64,000 bases of DNA from Bacteroides cellulosilyticus DSM 14838. Its GTDB lineage: Bacteria; Bacteroidota; Bacteroidia; Bacteroidales; Bacteroidaceae. The DNA lies in the NCBI RefSeq assembly GCF_000158035.1, contig NZ_EQ973490.1, positions 461,653 to 525,652 of the forward strand, written 5' to 3'. How positions within the stretch are numbered: the first letter of the stretch is position 1; every line of letters starts with the position of its first letter. A program made the translations under genes and the position numbers. The notes under the pieces were generated by a model. It saw nothing but the letters and a program-made list of their open reading frames with translations. It searched no databases and had not been told where the DNA came from. Positions 46,852 through 56,700 of the stretch are shown here, in pieces.

Positions 46852-47244
46852 ATGGAGACTGACTTGAAGAAAATAGTAGGACAACGGCTGCAATTGCTCC
46901 GTATGGAAAAGAATCTGACACAGGAACAAATGGGCGAAAAGCTCAACTTGTCGACCAGTGCATACTGCAAAATTGAATATGGGGAAACTGACTTGACTTT
47001 GACACGGTTAAATAAAATTGCAGAAGTAATGAATATGTCGGCTATTGATTTATTCAGAAAAATAGACGGGAACTCATATTTCAACAATTCAAGTACCATT
47101 GGAACCAGCATCGGAATTGCCAGAGACTGTAGTACTATCAAAATAGAAGCATCGGAAGATCTTCGTGAGTTGATAAAGGCCAACAGTAAAATGATAGATA
47201 TGCTGTGCAAAAGAATAGAAATGTTAGAAAATAAAATCCAGTAA
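46852..47244 (+). CDS. XRE-family transcriptional regulator
   Basis: A 130-residue DNA-binding protein. The N-terminal helix-turn-helix (about 7-65) reads LGQRLQLLRMEKNLTQEQMG by type, then KLNLSTSAYCKIEYGETDLT. The C-terminal part (about 95-130) is a predicted coiled coil (LIKANSKMIDMLCKRIEMLE) that would give a dimer or larger assembly. It is transcribed away from the BACON operon across a shared promoter region, so it may regulate itself and that operon. The ligand, if any, is unknown. Confidence 0.88.
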   Translation: METDLKKIVGQRLQLLRMEKNLTQEQMGEKLNLSTSAYCKIEYGETDLTLTRLNKIAEVMNMSAIDLFRKIDGNSYFNNSSTIGTSIGIARDCSTIKIEASEDLRELIKANSKMIDMLCKRIEMLENKIQ

Positions 47245-47457
47245 GCAATCCGATTGCTTCTTTATTCCCACTTTGCTCTATTCTTTTATTTAATCTCACT
47301 TTCTTTCATCCTTCATTATCCCCCTGTTTATCGGCATTCAGGCTGAAACTACCGGCTGAAAGACAGGGAAATGCTTTCAGGCTTATCATTGAGGACACTC
47401 CTCACCTTTCACCCCTCAGCACTTCTGCATGAGGCAGCAAATAAGTAATATTACAGG

Positions 47458-47544
47458 TGACCGACTGAAAGTCGTTCGAGTGAACAACTTTAGTCGGTCA
47501 ATCGAACAACTCCAGTTGTTCACTTGAACAACTCCAGTCGGTCA
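47458..47544. repeat. Composite palindromic element downstream of the XRE gene
   Basis: Outer arms TGACCGACT (47458-47466) and AGTCGGTCA (47536-47544; also 47492-47500). Inside, AGTGAACAACT (47479-47489) pairs with AGTTGTTCACT (47514-47524), and GAACAACTCCAGTTGTTC (47504-47521) is a palindrome. The element fills part of a 520-bp gap that has no gene. The same gap holds GGCTGAAA words near 47341, and TAACTCCTTCTAACTC near 47637. Confidence 0.7.
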
Positions 47545-47730
47545 TCAGTAAACAAGCACGCGAAGATCGCAAAGAAAGGGAGATCTGCCCGTAGATACTC
47601 CTCGAAGCTATCTTAATCATATATATGCGAAGCGGTAACTCCTTCTAACTCTTGATTCGCATAAGTCACTAAAAGCAGTTCAGTTTCTATATTTTTAGCG
47701 CGAAATAGAGTGATTTATAACAGAATGTAG

Positions 47731-47738
47731 TAACTTTG
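47731..47738 (+). promoter_or_regulatory. -7 promoter box of the AAA-ATPase gene
   Basis: TAACTTTG matches TAnnTTTG and lies 26 bp before the ATG at 47765. It overlaps a GTG that would otherwise be a start. Confidence 0.55.
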
Positions 47739-47764
47739 TGATCAAAGCAAACTTCAAAGACTAT

Positions 47765-49324
47765 ATGGAACAGATACAGAGACTTTATCCGATAGGTATA
47801 CAGACCTTTTCCGAAATAAGGACAAAGAGATATTTGTATATCGACAAAACGGCATACGTCTACCACATGACGCATTCCGCATCAAAATACATGTTCCTGA
47901 CTCGTCCGAGACGTTTCGGCAAGTCATTGCTCGTCTCCACCCTGCACAGTTATTTTGAAGGGAAGAAAGAGTTGTTTGAGAACCTTGCGATTGAAAAACT
48001 GGAGAAAGAATGGACGGCATACCCGGTGCTACACTTCGATATGAGTACGGCAAAGCATGCGGACAGGAACCAGCTTGTCAGCGAATTGGAAAGAAAACTT
48101 CTGGGATATGAAAAGATATATGGCCGCGGAGAAGGTGACATAGAAATCAACCAACGCTTGCAAGGCTTGATAGAACGGGCTTACACCCAGACCGGGCAAC
48201 AGGTGATTGTTCTCATTGATGAGTATGATGCACCGCTTCTCGACGTGGTTCACGAAGAAAAGAATATGCCTGTGCTGCGAAACGTTATGCGAAACTTTTA
48301 CAGCCCCCTAAAAGCATGCGACCCCTATTTGCGCTACGTGTTCCTGACCGGCATCACAAAATTCTCTCAGCTAAGCATCTTCAGCGAACTGAACAATATC
48401 GAAAATATCAGCATGGACGAGCCCTATGCGGCCATTTGCGGCATTACGGAAGAAGAACTGCTGACGCAGATGTCGGGTGATTTGAATAGGATGGCGGAAA
48501 GAATGAAGACGAGCCGCGACGAGGTCATCGCACTGCTGAAGGATAATTATGACGGTTATCATTTCACCTGGCCTTCTCCGGATATTTATAATCCTTTCAG
48601 CCTGCTCACCGCCATGGCCAAAGGTAAAATCGGCTCCTACTGGTTTGGCAGCGGCACCCCTACCTACCTGATAGAAATGCTAAACAAGTTCCATGTAAAG
48701 CCCCAGCAGATTGGAGGACGGAAAGTATTGGCCGAATCGTTCGACGCCCCTACCGAGCGGATGACCGACATCAATCCATTGCTCTATCAAAGTGGTTATG
48801 TAACGATAAAAAATCAGGATTCATTCACCGGTCTTTATACGCTCGATATCCCTAACAAAGAAGTCCGCATAGGATTGATGAAGAGCTTATTGTCCGGCTA
48901 TTTAAACCAATATACCGCCGAAGGCTTCACTACAGTGGCACTTCTTTTTAAAGCAATTACCGAAGAAAGAATAGACGACGCCTTGCGCTTGTTGCAGACA
49001 TTCCTCTCCACCATTCCGCAATGCGACAATACCGACTACGAAGGTCATTACCAGTCATTGCTCTACACCATTTTCAGTCTGCTGGGAATGTATGTAGATG
49101 TGGAAGTACGTACTCCCGACGGTCGTGTGGACATGGTGATGCGCACTCCATCCATACTCTACGTCATAGAACTGAAACTGAATAAAACAGCGGACATCGC
49201 CATGCAGCAAATTGACCTGAAAAACTATCCGGAACGCTTTGCCTTATGCGGACTACCGATAGTGAAAGTGGCAATAAACTTCGACAGCAAACGACATACG
49301 CTGGAAGACTGGATTATATCGTAG
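47765..49324 (+). CDS. AAA-ATPase-like protein with PD-(D/E)XK nuclease domain
   Basis: A 519-residue cytoplasmic protein of a large Bacteroidota family. The N-terminal ATPase domain (AAA-ATPase_like type) shows the family P-loop LTRPRRFGKSLLVSTLHSYF and Walker B VIVLIDEYDAPL. The C-terminal domain (about 425-519) has the nuclease-like core GRVDMVMRTPSILYVIELKL with an E-x-K end, then AMQQIDLKNYPERF. Members occur in many copies per genome and often within variable regions; their function is unknown, with mobile-element or defence links suspected. Repeated words on both sides of this gene (GGCTGAAAG, AACTCC) fit an inserted unit. ATG 47765 is preferred to GTG 47738. Confidence 0.88.
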   Translation: MEQIQRLYPIGIQTFSEIRTKRYLYIDKTAYVYHMTHSASKYMFLTRPRRFGKSLLVSTLHSYFEGKKELFENLAIEKLEKEWTAYPVLHFDMSTAKHADRNQLVSELERKLLGYEKIYGRGEGDIEINQRLQGLIERAYTQTGQQVIVLIDEYDAPLLDVVHEEKNMPVLRNVMRNFYSPLKACDPYLRYVFLTGITKFSQLSIFSELNNIENISMDEPYAAICGITEEELLTQMSGDLNRMAERMKTSRDEVIALLKDNYDGYHFTWPSPDIYNPFSLLTAMAKGKIGSYWFGSGTPTYLIEMLNKFHVKPQQIGGRKVLAESFDAPTERMTDINPLLYQSGYVTIKNQDSFTGLYTLDIPNKEVRIGLMKSLLSGYLNQYTAEGFTTVALLFKAITEERIDDALRLLQTFLSTIPQCDNTDYEGHYQSLLYTIFSLLGMYVDVEVRTPDGRVDMVMRTPSILYVIELKLNKTADIAMQQIDLKNYPERFALCGLPIVKVAINFDSKRHTLEDWIIS

Positions 49325-49331
49325 CCTGAAT

Positions 49332-49347
49332 AACTCCTTTAACTCCT
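49332..49347 (+). repeat. Dispersed 16-mer AACTCCTTTAACTCCT
   Basis: The identical 16-mer is found in the ftsW-murG gap at 22695-22710, and a near copy at 47636-47650. It begins the 299-bp gap after the AAA-ATPase gene. Confidence 0.5.
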
Positions 49348-49376
49348 ACCATGAATAATGTAGGGGAGACACTTAC

Positions 49377-49426
49377 GATGGCTGAAAGCTGAAAATGTCC
49401 CTTCAGAACACTCTTTCAGCTGAAAG
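49377..49426. repeat. GCTGAAAG repeats with 14-bp palindrome
   Basis: GGCTGAAAGCTGAAAA at 49379 is followed by the perfect palindrome CTTTCAGCTGAAAG (49413-49426). The same words are found before the AAA-ATPase gene near 47341-47380. Otherwise the gap to 49601 shows nothing clear. Confidence 0.5.
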
Positions 49427-49601
49427 GCCGGTAAACAAGGAGGTTGCGGAAGCTGAAGGCACTGAAACTGTTTAAGAACACCGAAAAAACGACAACTTAA
49501 ATCACACTCAAAAAAAGAACGTGGGCAGTGTTACTTGAGAGATTCTCAAGACAATTACACATATTCTATCCCTTCGACCTGAAAAATTCGCAAATAATAC
49601 G

Positions 49602-49609
49602 TATGTTTG
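49602..49609 (+). promoter_or_regulatory. -7 promoter box of the propeller protein
   Basis: TATGTTTG matches TAnnTTTG, 15 bp before ATG 49624 and 21 bp before ATG 49630. Confidence 0.5.
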
Positions 49610-49623
49610 CGCCAAATAGGTCA

Positions 49624-51186
49624 ATGAACATGAAAATACACAGAAATCTAATGCTTGTATGCCTGCTCCTCATGGCATCAATCTCTTATGCTCAATCCGA
49701 AACCATCGTTGTAGGAAAAAAAGCGGACGGAACGGACTTAAAAGCACAGTGCTACACTTTTCCGCAGCGGGTGGAAACTTTCTCCATGAGTGATAAAGGC
49801 GATTATCTCTGCGTCAGTTTCAGGGAAACCACTAAAAGCGGTAAGTATCTGAAGAATAAAGGAGAAATAGGTTTCTATGACACAAAGAGCAGTCAGCTCC
49901 TATGGAAACAGCCGATTGACTTCAGCAAATCACGGATAACTTGTCTTTCGGAAGGGGTCTTGATAACTGAAATCGGCAGCAAGATATCATTGCTCAGTAG
50001 AGAAACAGGAGCGAAGAGATGGGAAGCCAGTTTATTTCCGGTATATGTGGACGATTCATTGGGATTGGTCTTAGGTTATAACTCCCCTACCTCCAACAAA
50101 CTCCGCGCTGTCAACTTGAAATTCGGTAACGATCTGTGGGAAAACAAAATACCTCATCAATACGGTTGGAACGAAGTTCTTGATCTGGAACAAAATAAAC
50201 GCCTGATTGTAGCGGATGCATTGCATAAGCTGGATTTCATGACCGGAGAGTTACTGACCTATCCGGGCAAACCGGGAGCTCATGATACAAAAGCGGCATT
50301 GTTGCAAGGATTAGCCGCTGTAGCAGTCGGAGTAGCCGGTGGCGTAGCAACCGGTGGTGCCTATTATTACAGCTATGTTCCCATTGCCAATAATACAATC
50401 ACGGGGTTGACTTCCAATATACTGTCTCAGGATTCACTTTATTACTGGGCAGACCGTCAACACATCTCCTGTATGGACACGGCTTTCAACGTAGTGTGGC
50501 AAACAGAGTTTCCTGATGTGAAAGCTTCCTGCTCTAAACTTTTCGTGCAAGATGATAAGTTATTCATGCTGAATTACGGCTACGGATTACGCGAAGGAGC
50601 AAGCCGCAAGAAATATGGACGCCCATTTATAGCCTGTTATAACTTGCTAAACGGAGAAGAAATCTTCTTCAACCAACTAAGCGTAAAGAAAGATATGATT
50701 GAAGATGCCCTGCGAACTGATGACGCACTCTACATGCTGTTTGATGACGGAATGGCTTATCAGGAGCTGACGGATTCCATCGTAAATATTGTACCTTGGG
50801 ATACCAAGCAATACGGAAAGCTGGAAGCGATGCTGCCCGGTACATTCTATGCAGCCAACAAAGATACAACCGCTTTCAAGTCGCTCGCTTTCGATGGAGA
50901 ACATTGCCTGGTATATAATGATCAAGGAGTTATCTATGAAGTAGACAAGGATTTGAACATCAGGAATACCTATGAACGGGAGCGGATTTACAGCCCCAGT
51001 ATCCAACTAAAAGATTATTTATGTATCGGCAATCGTGGAGACTATTGGTTCATTCACGAAATGGGAATGCCTGTAGCCCATCTTGATACGGAGTTCAAAA
51101 AAGGGCGGGTGATTGGTAATAAGCTGCTGCTACTTAACAATGAAAACCAATTCCTGTTTATCGATCTGGATGAAGCGATAGAATAA
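49624..51186 (+). CDS. Exported PQQ-like beta-propeller protein
   Basis: A 520-residue protein with a signal peptide (about 1-25, ending SYAQ). The mature part is made of WD/PQQ-like blades (IGFYDTKSSQLLWKQPIDF, LSRETGAKRWEASL, LKFGNDLWENKI), so a beta-propeller is very likely. A Gly/Ala-rich segment near residue 230 (AVAVGVAGGVATGGAYYY) interrupts the blades and could be a surface loop or hydrophobic insertion. No catalytic motif is seen; the protein may be a scaffold in the envelope. Codon 1 may be 49624 or 49630. It ends exactly where the converging rnhB ends. Confidence 0.75.
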   Translation: MNMKIHRNLMLVCLLLMASISYAQSETIVVGKKADGTDLKAQCYTFPQRVETFSMSDKGDYLCVSFRETTKSGKYLKNKGEIGFYDTKSSQLLWKQPIDFSKSRITCLSEGVLITEIGSKISLLSRETGAKRWEASLFPVYVDDSLGLVLGYNSPTSNKLRAVNLKFGNDLWENKIPHQYGWNEVLDLEQNKRLIVADALHKLDFMTGELLTYPGKPGAHDTKAALLQGLAAVAVGVAGGVATGGAYYYSYVPIANNTITGLTSNILSQDSLYYWADRQHISCMDTAFNVVWQTEFPDVKASCSKLFVQDDKLFMLNYGYGLREGASRKKYGRPFIACYNLLNGEEIFFNQLSVKKDMIEDALRTDDALYMLFDDGMAYQELTDSIVNIVPWDTKQYGKLEAMLPGTFYAANKDTTAFKSLAFDGEHCLVYNDQGVIYEVDKDLNIRNTYERERIYSPSIQLKDYLCIGNRGDYWFIHEMGMPVAHLDTEFKKGRVIGNKLLLLNNENQFLFIDLDEAIE

Positions 51187-51792
51187 TCACTTGAAATCAA
51201 GTGCTAACTGCCCGTCACCCAATAGATTGAATGTCATGCGGTGATAAGGCGTAGTTCCACGTTCGGAGATGGCCGCACGATGTTTCTTCGTGGGGTATCC
51301 TTTGTTATGGTCCCAATCATAATATGGAAATTCTTCGTGAAGGCGGTTCATATAATCATCACGATAGGTTTTGGCAAGCACAGAAGCCGCCGCAATGGAA
51401 AGGTATTTACCGTCGCCTTTAATCACCGTGGTATGCGGAAGATCCTGATATTTCTTGAAGCGGTTGCCATCTATAAGCAGATGCTGCGGACGCATCTTTA
51501 ATTGATCTACGGCACGATGCATGGCGAGGAAAGAAGCGTTCAGTATGTTAATCTTATCAATCTCTTCGGGAGATACAATGCCAACCGCCCATGCCAGTGC
51601 TTCTTTCTCAATCACTTCACGCAAAGCATAGCGCTGATGTTCCGTCAACTGTTTGGAATCATTCAGTAGTTCGTTCTTGAAATCTTTGGGAAGAATCACG
51701 GCAGCAGCATATACAGCTCCTGCCAGGCAACCACGTCCGGCCTCATCGCAACCGGCTTCAATCAGATCTTTATTCAAATAAGGCAATAGCAT
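51187..51792 (-). CDS. rnhB: Ribonuclease HII
   Basis: A 201-residue cytoplasmic endonuclease that removes RNA from RNA-DNA hybrids and single ribonucleotides from DNA. The first catalytic region [20 protein letters not shown] holds the Asp-Glu pair. [35 protein letters not shown] and [18 protein letters not shown] contain the other family landmarks. Length is normal. It converges with the propeller gene with no gap. A minus-strand TATCTTTG box at 51813-51820 is its likely promoter. Confidence 0.97.
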   Translation of the reverse strand: MLLPYLNKDLIEAGCDEAGRGCLAGAVYAAAVILPKDFKNELLNDSKQLTEHQRYALREVIEKEALAWAVGIVSPEEIDKINILNASFLAMHRAVDQLKMRPQHLLIDGNRFKKYQDLPHTTVIKGDGKYLSIAAASVLAKTYRDDYMNRLHEEFPYYDWDHNKGYPTKKHRAAISERGTTPYHRMTFNLLGDGQLALDFK

Positions 51793-51812
51793 ACAGCATT
51801 AATTTAGAGGCA

Positions 51813-51820
51813 CAAAGATA
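51813..51820 (-). promoter_or_regulatory. -7 promoter box of rnhB
   Basis: Minus-strand TATCTTTG, 21 bp before the ATG at 51792. Confidence 0.55.
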
Positions 51821-51861
51821 AATCTTTTTGAAAGCAAACCTGACTTTTAAAGGAAAATAAT

Positions 51862-51869
51862 TACATTTG
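51862..51869 (+). promoter_or_regulatory. -7 promoter box of the SusR-like gene
   Basis: TACATTTG matches TAnnTTTG, 20 bp before the ATG at 51889. Confidence 0.6.
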
Positions 51870-51888
51870 CAGAAACAACAAATATACT

Positions 51889-53511
51889 ATGAAGCAAGTA
51901 CTGTATCTAATATTTGCAGTTTCCCTATTAACCACGATCCCCTTACAGGCTCAAGACAGCAAACAAGCCCAGACCTTATTAGAACAAGCTCAAAAAGCCC
52001 TGTTCAGCAATCCCAAGCAGGCATCATACTATGCAGCTCAGGCAGCTGCCTTATTTCCCGAAGACGAACCCAATGAAACCCGTGCACAAGCTATGATACT
52101 CTATTGCCAAGCAGAACAACTGCTGGGCAACTTCGATTTGAGTATCAAGAATTTATACGATACACAGAGATATATCAATCCCGCAAACAAACGGCAAACA
52201 GCTCAGCTTTATTCACTCATGGGACGTGTATATAGTAAGTTGGGCGATTATAACAAAGGGATAGAACTAAACGATAAGGCAACCTCTATTTTCAAGTCTT
52301 TAGGAGATTCAGCTTCAGTGGCCGGATGTTATAATGAGCGTGGAGTCATGCATTATCTGCTTGATGAATTTCTGGTAGCAGAAAGATTTCTTCAACGGGC
52401 CTTGACTATCAATCGTGCCCAAAGGAACTTAAAAGAGATTGCTACCAATCTGAACAATCTATGTCTATATCAAGGAGATACGGAAAAGAAACTGTCCTTT
52501 ATTCAGGAAGCCATAGCCATCAACAAGAATCTGGATGCACAATGGTCATTGGGAGAGAACTACAACAATATGGGCAAGCAATATTACTTCGGCGAGCAAT
52601 ACTCCAAAGCTTTGGAAGCTTTGCAGAAAGCCTATGAATATGCCCATAATATCGGCGCCAAGGAATTGATTTGTGATTATTATGAATATTCGTCCTGGGT
52701 ATATGCCGCCATAGGTGATTATGACCAGGCCTATAAACGGCTCAGTCAAATGTATGCCTTGAGCAAAGAGCTGCAAAGTAGCAACAAGTTGCGCAACATT
52801 GAACAGGAAATCTCTTATAAAAGATATCAGGATCAGAAATATGCTACCGAAATGCAGGAGCAAACTTATAAGATAGAACTACTAAAGCGCAACCTATGGC
52901 TTTTGGGCAGTATACTTATTCTTGGTTTAGCCTTCAGTATATTCTTATATAAATGGTATAAACGCAGAAAAGGACTTCAACTAATAGAAGCCCGATATCA
53001 ACTGGAACTGTCACAACGGGAAATATCCGAATTGAAACTGCACCAACAGGAATTGGAACTGCAAAATGTACAGAGTGCCTTAGACAACAGTCAACAAGAA
53101 GTAACCAGCTTTGCCGTATTTCTGAGAAGCCGTAACGAGTTGCTGGGCAAAATACGTGAGATGATTAAGGAAGGGTATAGAATGGATAATCAAGCACTGG
53201 TTCCCCACTTAAAGAAGGTGAATGCTTTTATCAGCCAATACCAAAGCGGAGATAAGACCAATAATACATTGCTGCTGAGTGTTGAGGAGAAAAATAAAGA
53301 GTTTATCGAAAAACTCGTAAAGCAACACCCCAACCTCACACAAGGCGAAAAATATCTCGCAACTTTATTACGGGTGAATCTCTCTACAAAAGAAATCTCA
53401 ATGATTACTGGAAGCACTCCCAAAACCATCAACATGAACCGTTACCGGTTGCGCAAATCACTCAACTTATCCACAGAAGAAGACTTAACTACATATTTGC
53501 AAAGTGTTTAA
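51889..53511 (+). CDS. SusR-like TPR/transmembrane/HTH regulator
   Basis: A 540-residue membrane-spanning regulator. Signal peptide (about 1-22, ending LQAQ), six or more TPR units in the periplasm (about 25-310), a transmembrane segment (LWLLGSILILGLAFSIFLYKW, about 337-357), a cytoplasmic coiled coil (about 362-410), and a C-terminal LuxR-like HTH (about 482-540: LTQGEKYLATLLRVNLSTKE, TPKTINMNRYRLRKSL). The order matches SusR-type activators that sense a glycan fragment in the periplasm and switch on the adjacent susC/susD. It lies just before such a pair. Confidence 0.85.
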   Translation: MKQVLYLIFAVSLLTTIPLQAQDSKQAQTLLEQAQKALFSNPKQASYYAAQAAALFPEDEPNETRAQAMILYCQAEQLLGNFDLSIKNLYDTQRYINPANKRQTAQLYSLMGRVYSKLGDYNKGIELNDKATSIFKSLGDSASVAGCYNERGVMHYLLDEFLVAERFLQRALTINRAQRNLKEIATNLNNLCLYQGDTEKKLSFIQEAIAINKNLDAQWSLGENYNNMGKQYYFGEQYSKALEALQKAYEYAHNIGAKELICDYYEYSSWVYAAIGDYDQAYKRLSQMYALSKELQSSNKLRNIEQEISYKRYQDQKYATEMQEQTYKIELLKRNLWLLGSILILGLAFSIFLYKWYKRRKGLQLIEARYQLELSQREISELKLHQQELELQNVQSALDNSQQEVTSFAVFLRSRNELLGKIREMIKEGYRMDNQALVPHLKKVNAFISQYQSGDKTNNTLLLSVEEKNKEFIEKLVKQHPNLTQGEKYLATLLRVNLSTKEISMITGSTPKTINMNRYRLRKSLNLSTEEDLTTYLQSV

Positions 53512-53534
53512 CCTCATCCTTACACACAATAGCA

Positions 53535-53632
53535 TTTTGTAGATATAATCCCAGAATTATATCACTATATATCAAACAATTAAGAATTCCATTGTAGTAC
53601 AAATATTTCCTCTAAAAAGCCCTTTTGTAGAT
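53535..53632 (+). promoter_or_regulatory. Candidate operator repeats upstream of susC
   Basis: TTTTGTAGAT occurs at 53535-53544 and again at 53623-53632, 88 bp apart, each followed by AT-rich sequence; a partial copy (TTGTAGTA) lies at 53592. They are in the 213-bp gap between the SusR-like gene and susC, where an activator should bind. No clear -7/-33 promoter was found for susC. Confidence 0.4.
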
Positions 53633-53724
53633 TAATTATAGAACCCCCAGATTGTGAACTTTGATAAATAACATTCTTATTTGTGGTGTGAAACACATTT
53701 TATTAACCTTAAAAAACCACACAC

Positions 53725-56700
53725 ATGGGTAGAATTATTAAGAATTGTTCCATGAAGAGAGTAGTCAAGTTAGCCTTACTCTTTGCTTTCCTAATTCCAC
53801 TAAGTTCTTTAGCACAGAACATTCAACTGACAGGTACAGTAACCGATACAACAGGTGAAACTGTTATCGGTGCAAGTGTACTTGAAAAAGGTACTACTAA
53901 CGGAGTGATTACCAATATAGACGGTAACTTCTCACTAAACGTTTCCCCTAAGGCAATTATCGTTATTTCTTACGTAGGATACACTACTCAGGAAATTCCT
54001 CTTAACGGTGCAAAAAACATTAAGGTAGTATTGAGAGAAGATACTGAAATGTTGGAAGAAGTAGTAGTCATCGGTTATGGTACCATGAAGAAAAGTGATA
54101 TGACAGGTGCCATTTCATCTGTTGACGTCGAAGAACTATCCAAACGTACCACCACTAACCCCGCCGAAGCGCTGCAAGGTAAAATCGCCGGTGTAAACAT
54201 TATGAAAGCAGGTGGTAACGCCGGTGCCGGCGTACAAGTAAAAATTCGTGGCGTAAAGACTTTCGGAGATAACGAACCTCTTTATATCATCGATGGTTTC
54301 CCGGGTGATATAAATGCTGTTAACCCGCAGGATATTCAAGCTATGGAAGTACTGAAGGATGGTGCTGCCGCTGCCATATACGGTTCGGTTGCTGCCAATG
54401 GTGTAATTATCGTAACTACTAAAAATGGTAAGAAAGGCGAAACAAAAATAGATTTCAGTGCATACGTAAGTATGACAAATGTAGCGAAAAAACTCGACTT
54501 GCTGAATGCAGAACAATATAAGAAAGTACATACACAAATGTATGAGAACTGGAACGCTCATGTAATAAATCATAAGTCGCAATACGACCCGAAAGGTAAC
54601 GGTGCATGGGAAAAACAGATATTGGAACTGGAACCTTACATGACCAAGAATACCGGCATCGACACTGACTGGCAGGATGCAATGATGCGTACCGGTCTTT
54701 CACAGAACTATATGTTCAGTGTAAGAGGTGGTAGCGAAAATGCCCAATATTCCGTTTCATACAATCACGCTGATGACAAAGGTATTTTCCTTGGCAATGA
54801 TTACCGTCAGGATAATGCACGCCTAAAACTGCACATGAGCAAATATATCTTTGATATTGACGCCAACATGGCTTTCAAATTCACAGATAGCAAACAGCCC
54901 GAATATCAGCTGAAAGAAATGTATATGATTTCTCCGCTGGTACCTATCTACAATGAAAATGAAGAATATGGCTTCGGTCTGACAAACTTCGATAACCTGC
55001 CCAACAATCGTAATGTTATGGCCGACCAGCACTACGAGAAATCTACAGATAAGAAGTATCATACCACCGCCAACGTAGCTTTAACTGCCAACTTCACTAA
55101 ATGGTTGAGTTTCAAAACAAGTTATGCTTACCGTGGAGAGCATCAACGCCAAACTTACCATACACCGGCTTACATTTCCGACGTAAAAGCCAAGCGAGAC
55201 TATCCGTATCATAGCGAAACCACCGCTTACTGGGAAGAACATGTATGGGAGAATGTACTGAGTTTCAACAAAGCATTCGGCAAACATTCTGTCAATGCCG
55301 TAGCCGGTACTTCAACCATGGCTCGCAAATATACATGGAATTCTGTAGGCGTAGAAGGTAAATCAACAACTTATAAGGTAGAGGACGGGCAATTGGTAAT
55401 CGGTGAACAACCAGGAGGTTTCCTCGATCCGGGCTTCTCTACAATCGGCGCAGGTGCAGGTGGTACTTACGACGGTGACGGAACTAAATGGGATTACAGA
55501 CGCGTATCCTTCTTCGGTCGCGTAAATTATAACTATAACGATCGTTATCTGATTCAGGCAACTGTACGTTCCGACGGTTCTTCCAAGTTTGGTGCTGACA
55601 ACCGTTGGGGGGTCTTCCCATCAATAGCTGTGGGCTGGAGAATCAGTGAAGAAGAATTTTTCCCAAAAGGTATTGCGCTGAACAATTTGAAATTGCGTGC
55701 CAGCTGGGGACGTCTGGGTAACGAAAATGCCTTGGGATATTATGACTTCCTCGCTCTAATTTCTACTTATAACACCAAATACCAGGGATATGTAAAAGGT
55801 AACGGTGATAATGCATGGGCAGGAAGTATTGCCCGCGGGCTGGAGAATCGTTCGTTGAAATGGGAAACTACAGATACTAAGAATATTGGTCTTGACTTCG
55901 GTTTCTTCAACAACAAACTGACCGGTGCTATGAACTACTATTACAATCAAACCGAAGAACTCTTGATTACGAAAGCACTTCCACCTTCTGCCGGCTTGAA
56001 CAACCCAATCCTGAATGTGGGTAAAATCCGCAACTCCGGTGTTGAAGTTGAGATAAACTGGGCTGACTCAAAAGGTGGTTTCGATTATAACATCGGTATG
56101 AATTTCAGTACAACCAAAAATAAAGTTGTAGAACTGGCAGACAAAGGACAGGTTCTTTACGGTGAAGGTTTGAAATATGGAACCGAACACTTCCCAACCC
56201 AGACGCGCGTTGGCAAACCTATCGGTGCATTCTATCTTTATAAGACCAACGGTTTGTTCCAAAGCAATGAAGAAGCCCGCCAATATGTAAATGCAGATGG
56301 AGACGAGTATCAGCCTTTCGCCGATGCCGGTGATATCCGCTTTGTAGATGTAAATGGCGACGGCTCTATTGACGACGACGATAAGGTCTATTGTGGATCG
56401 GGTATACCTACACTGGAAGTTAACCTGAATTTCTCTGCCGGCTATAAAGGCTTCGACCTTTCTGTTGTATTGGGTAGTGCATGGGGACACAAGATTTATA
56501 ATGGTAACAAGTACTTCTATGAAGGAATGAACTCCGGTTCCAACTTCCTCACATCATCCTTGAATGCCTGGACACCTCAAAATACCAATACAAACATACC
56601 TCGCGCCATCTTCAACGACCCGAACGGTAACTTGAAGGAGTCTGACCGCTTCATTGAGAAAGGTGACTTTGTCCGCCTCCGTCAATTACAATTAGGTTAT

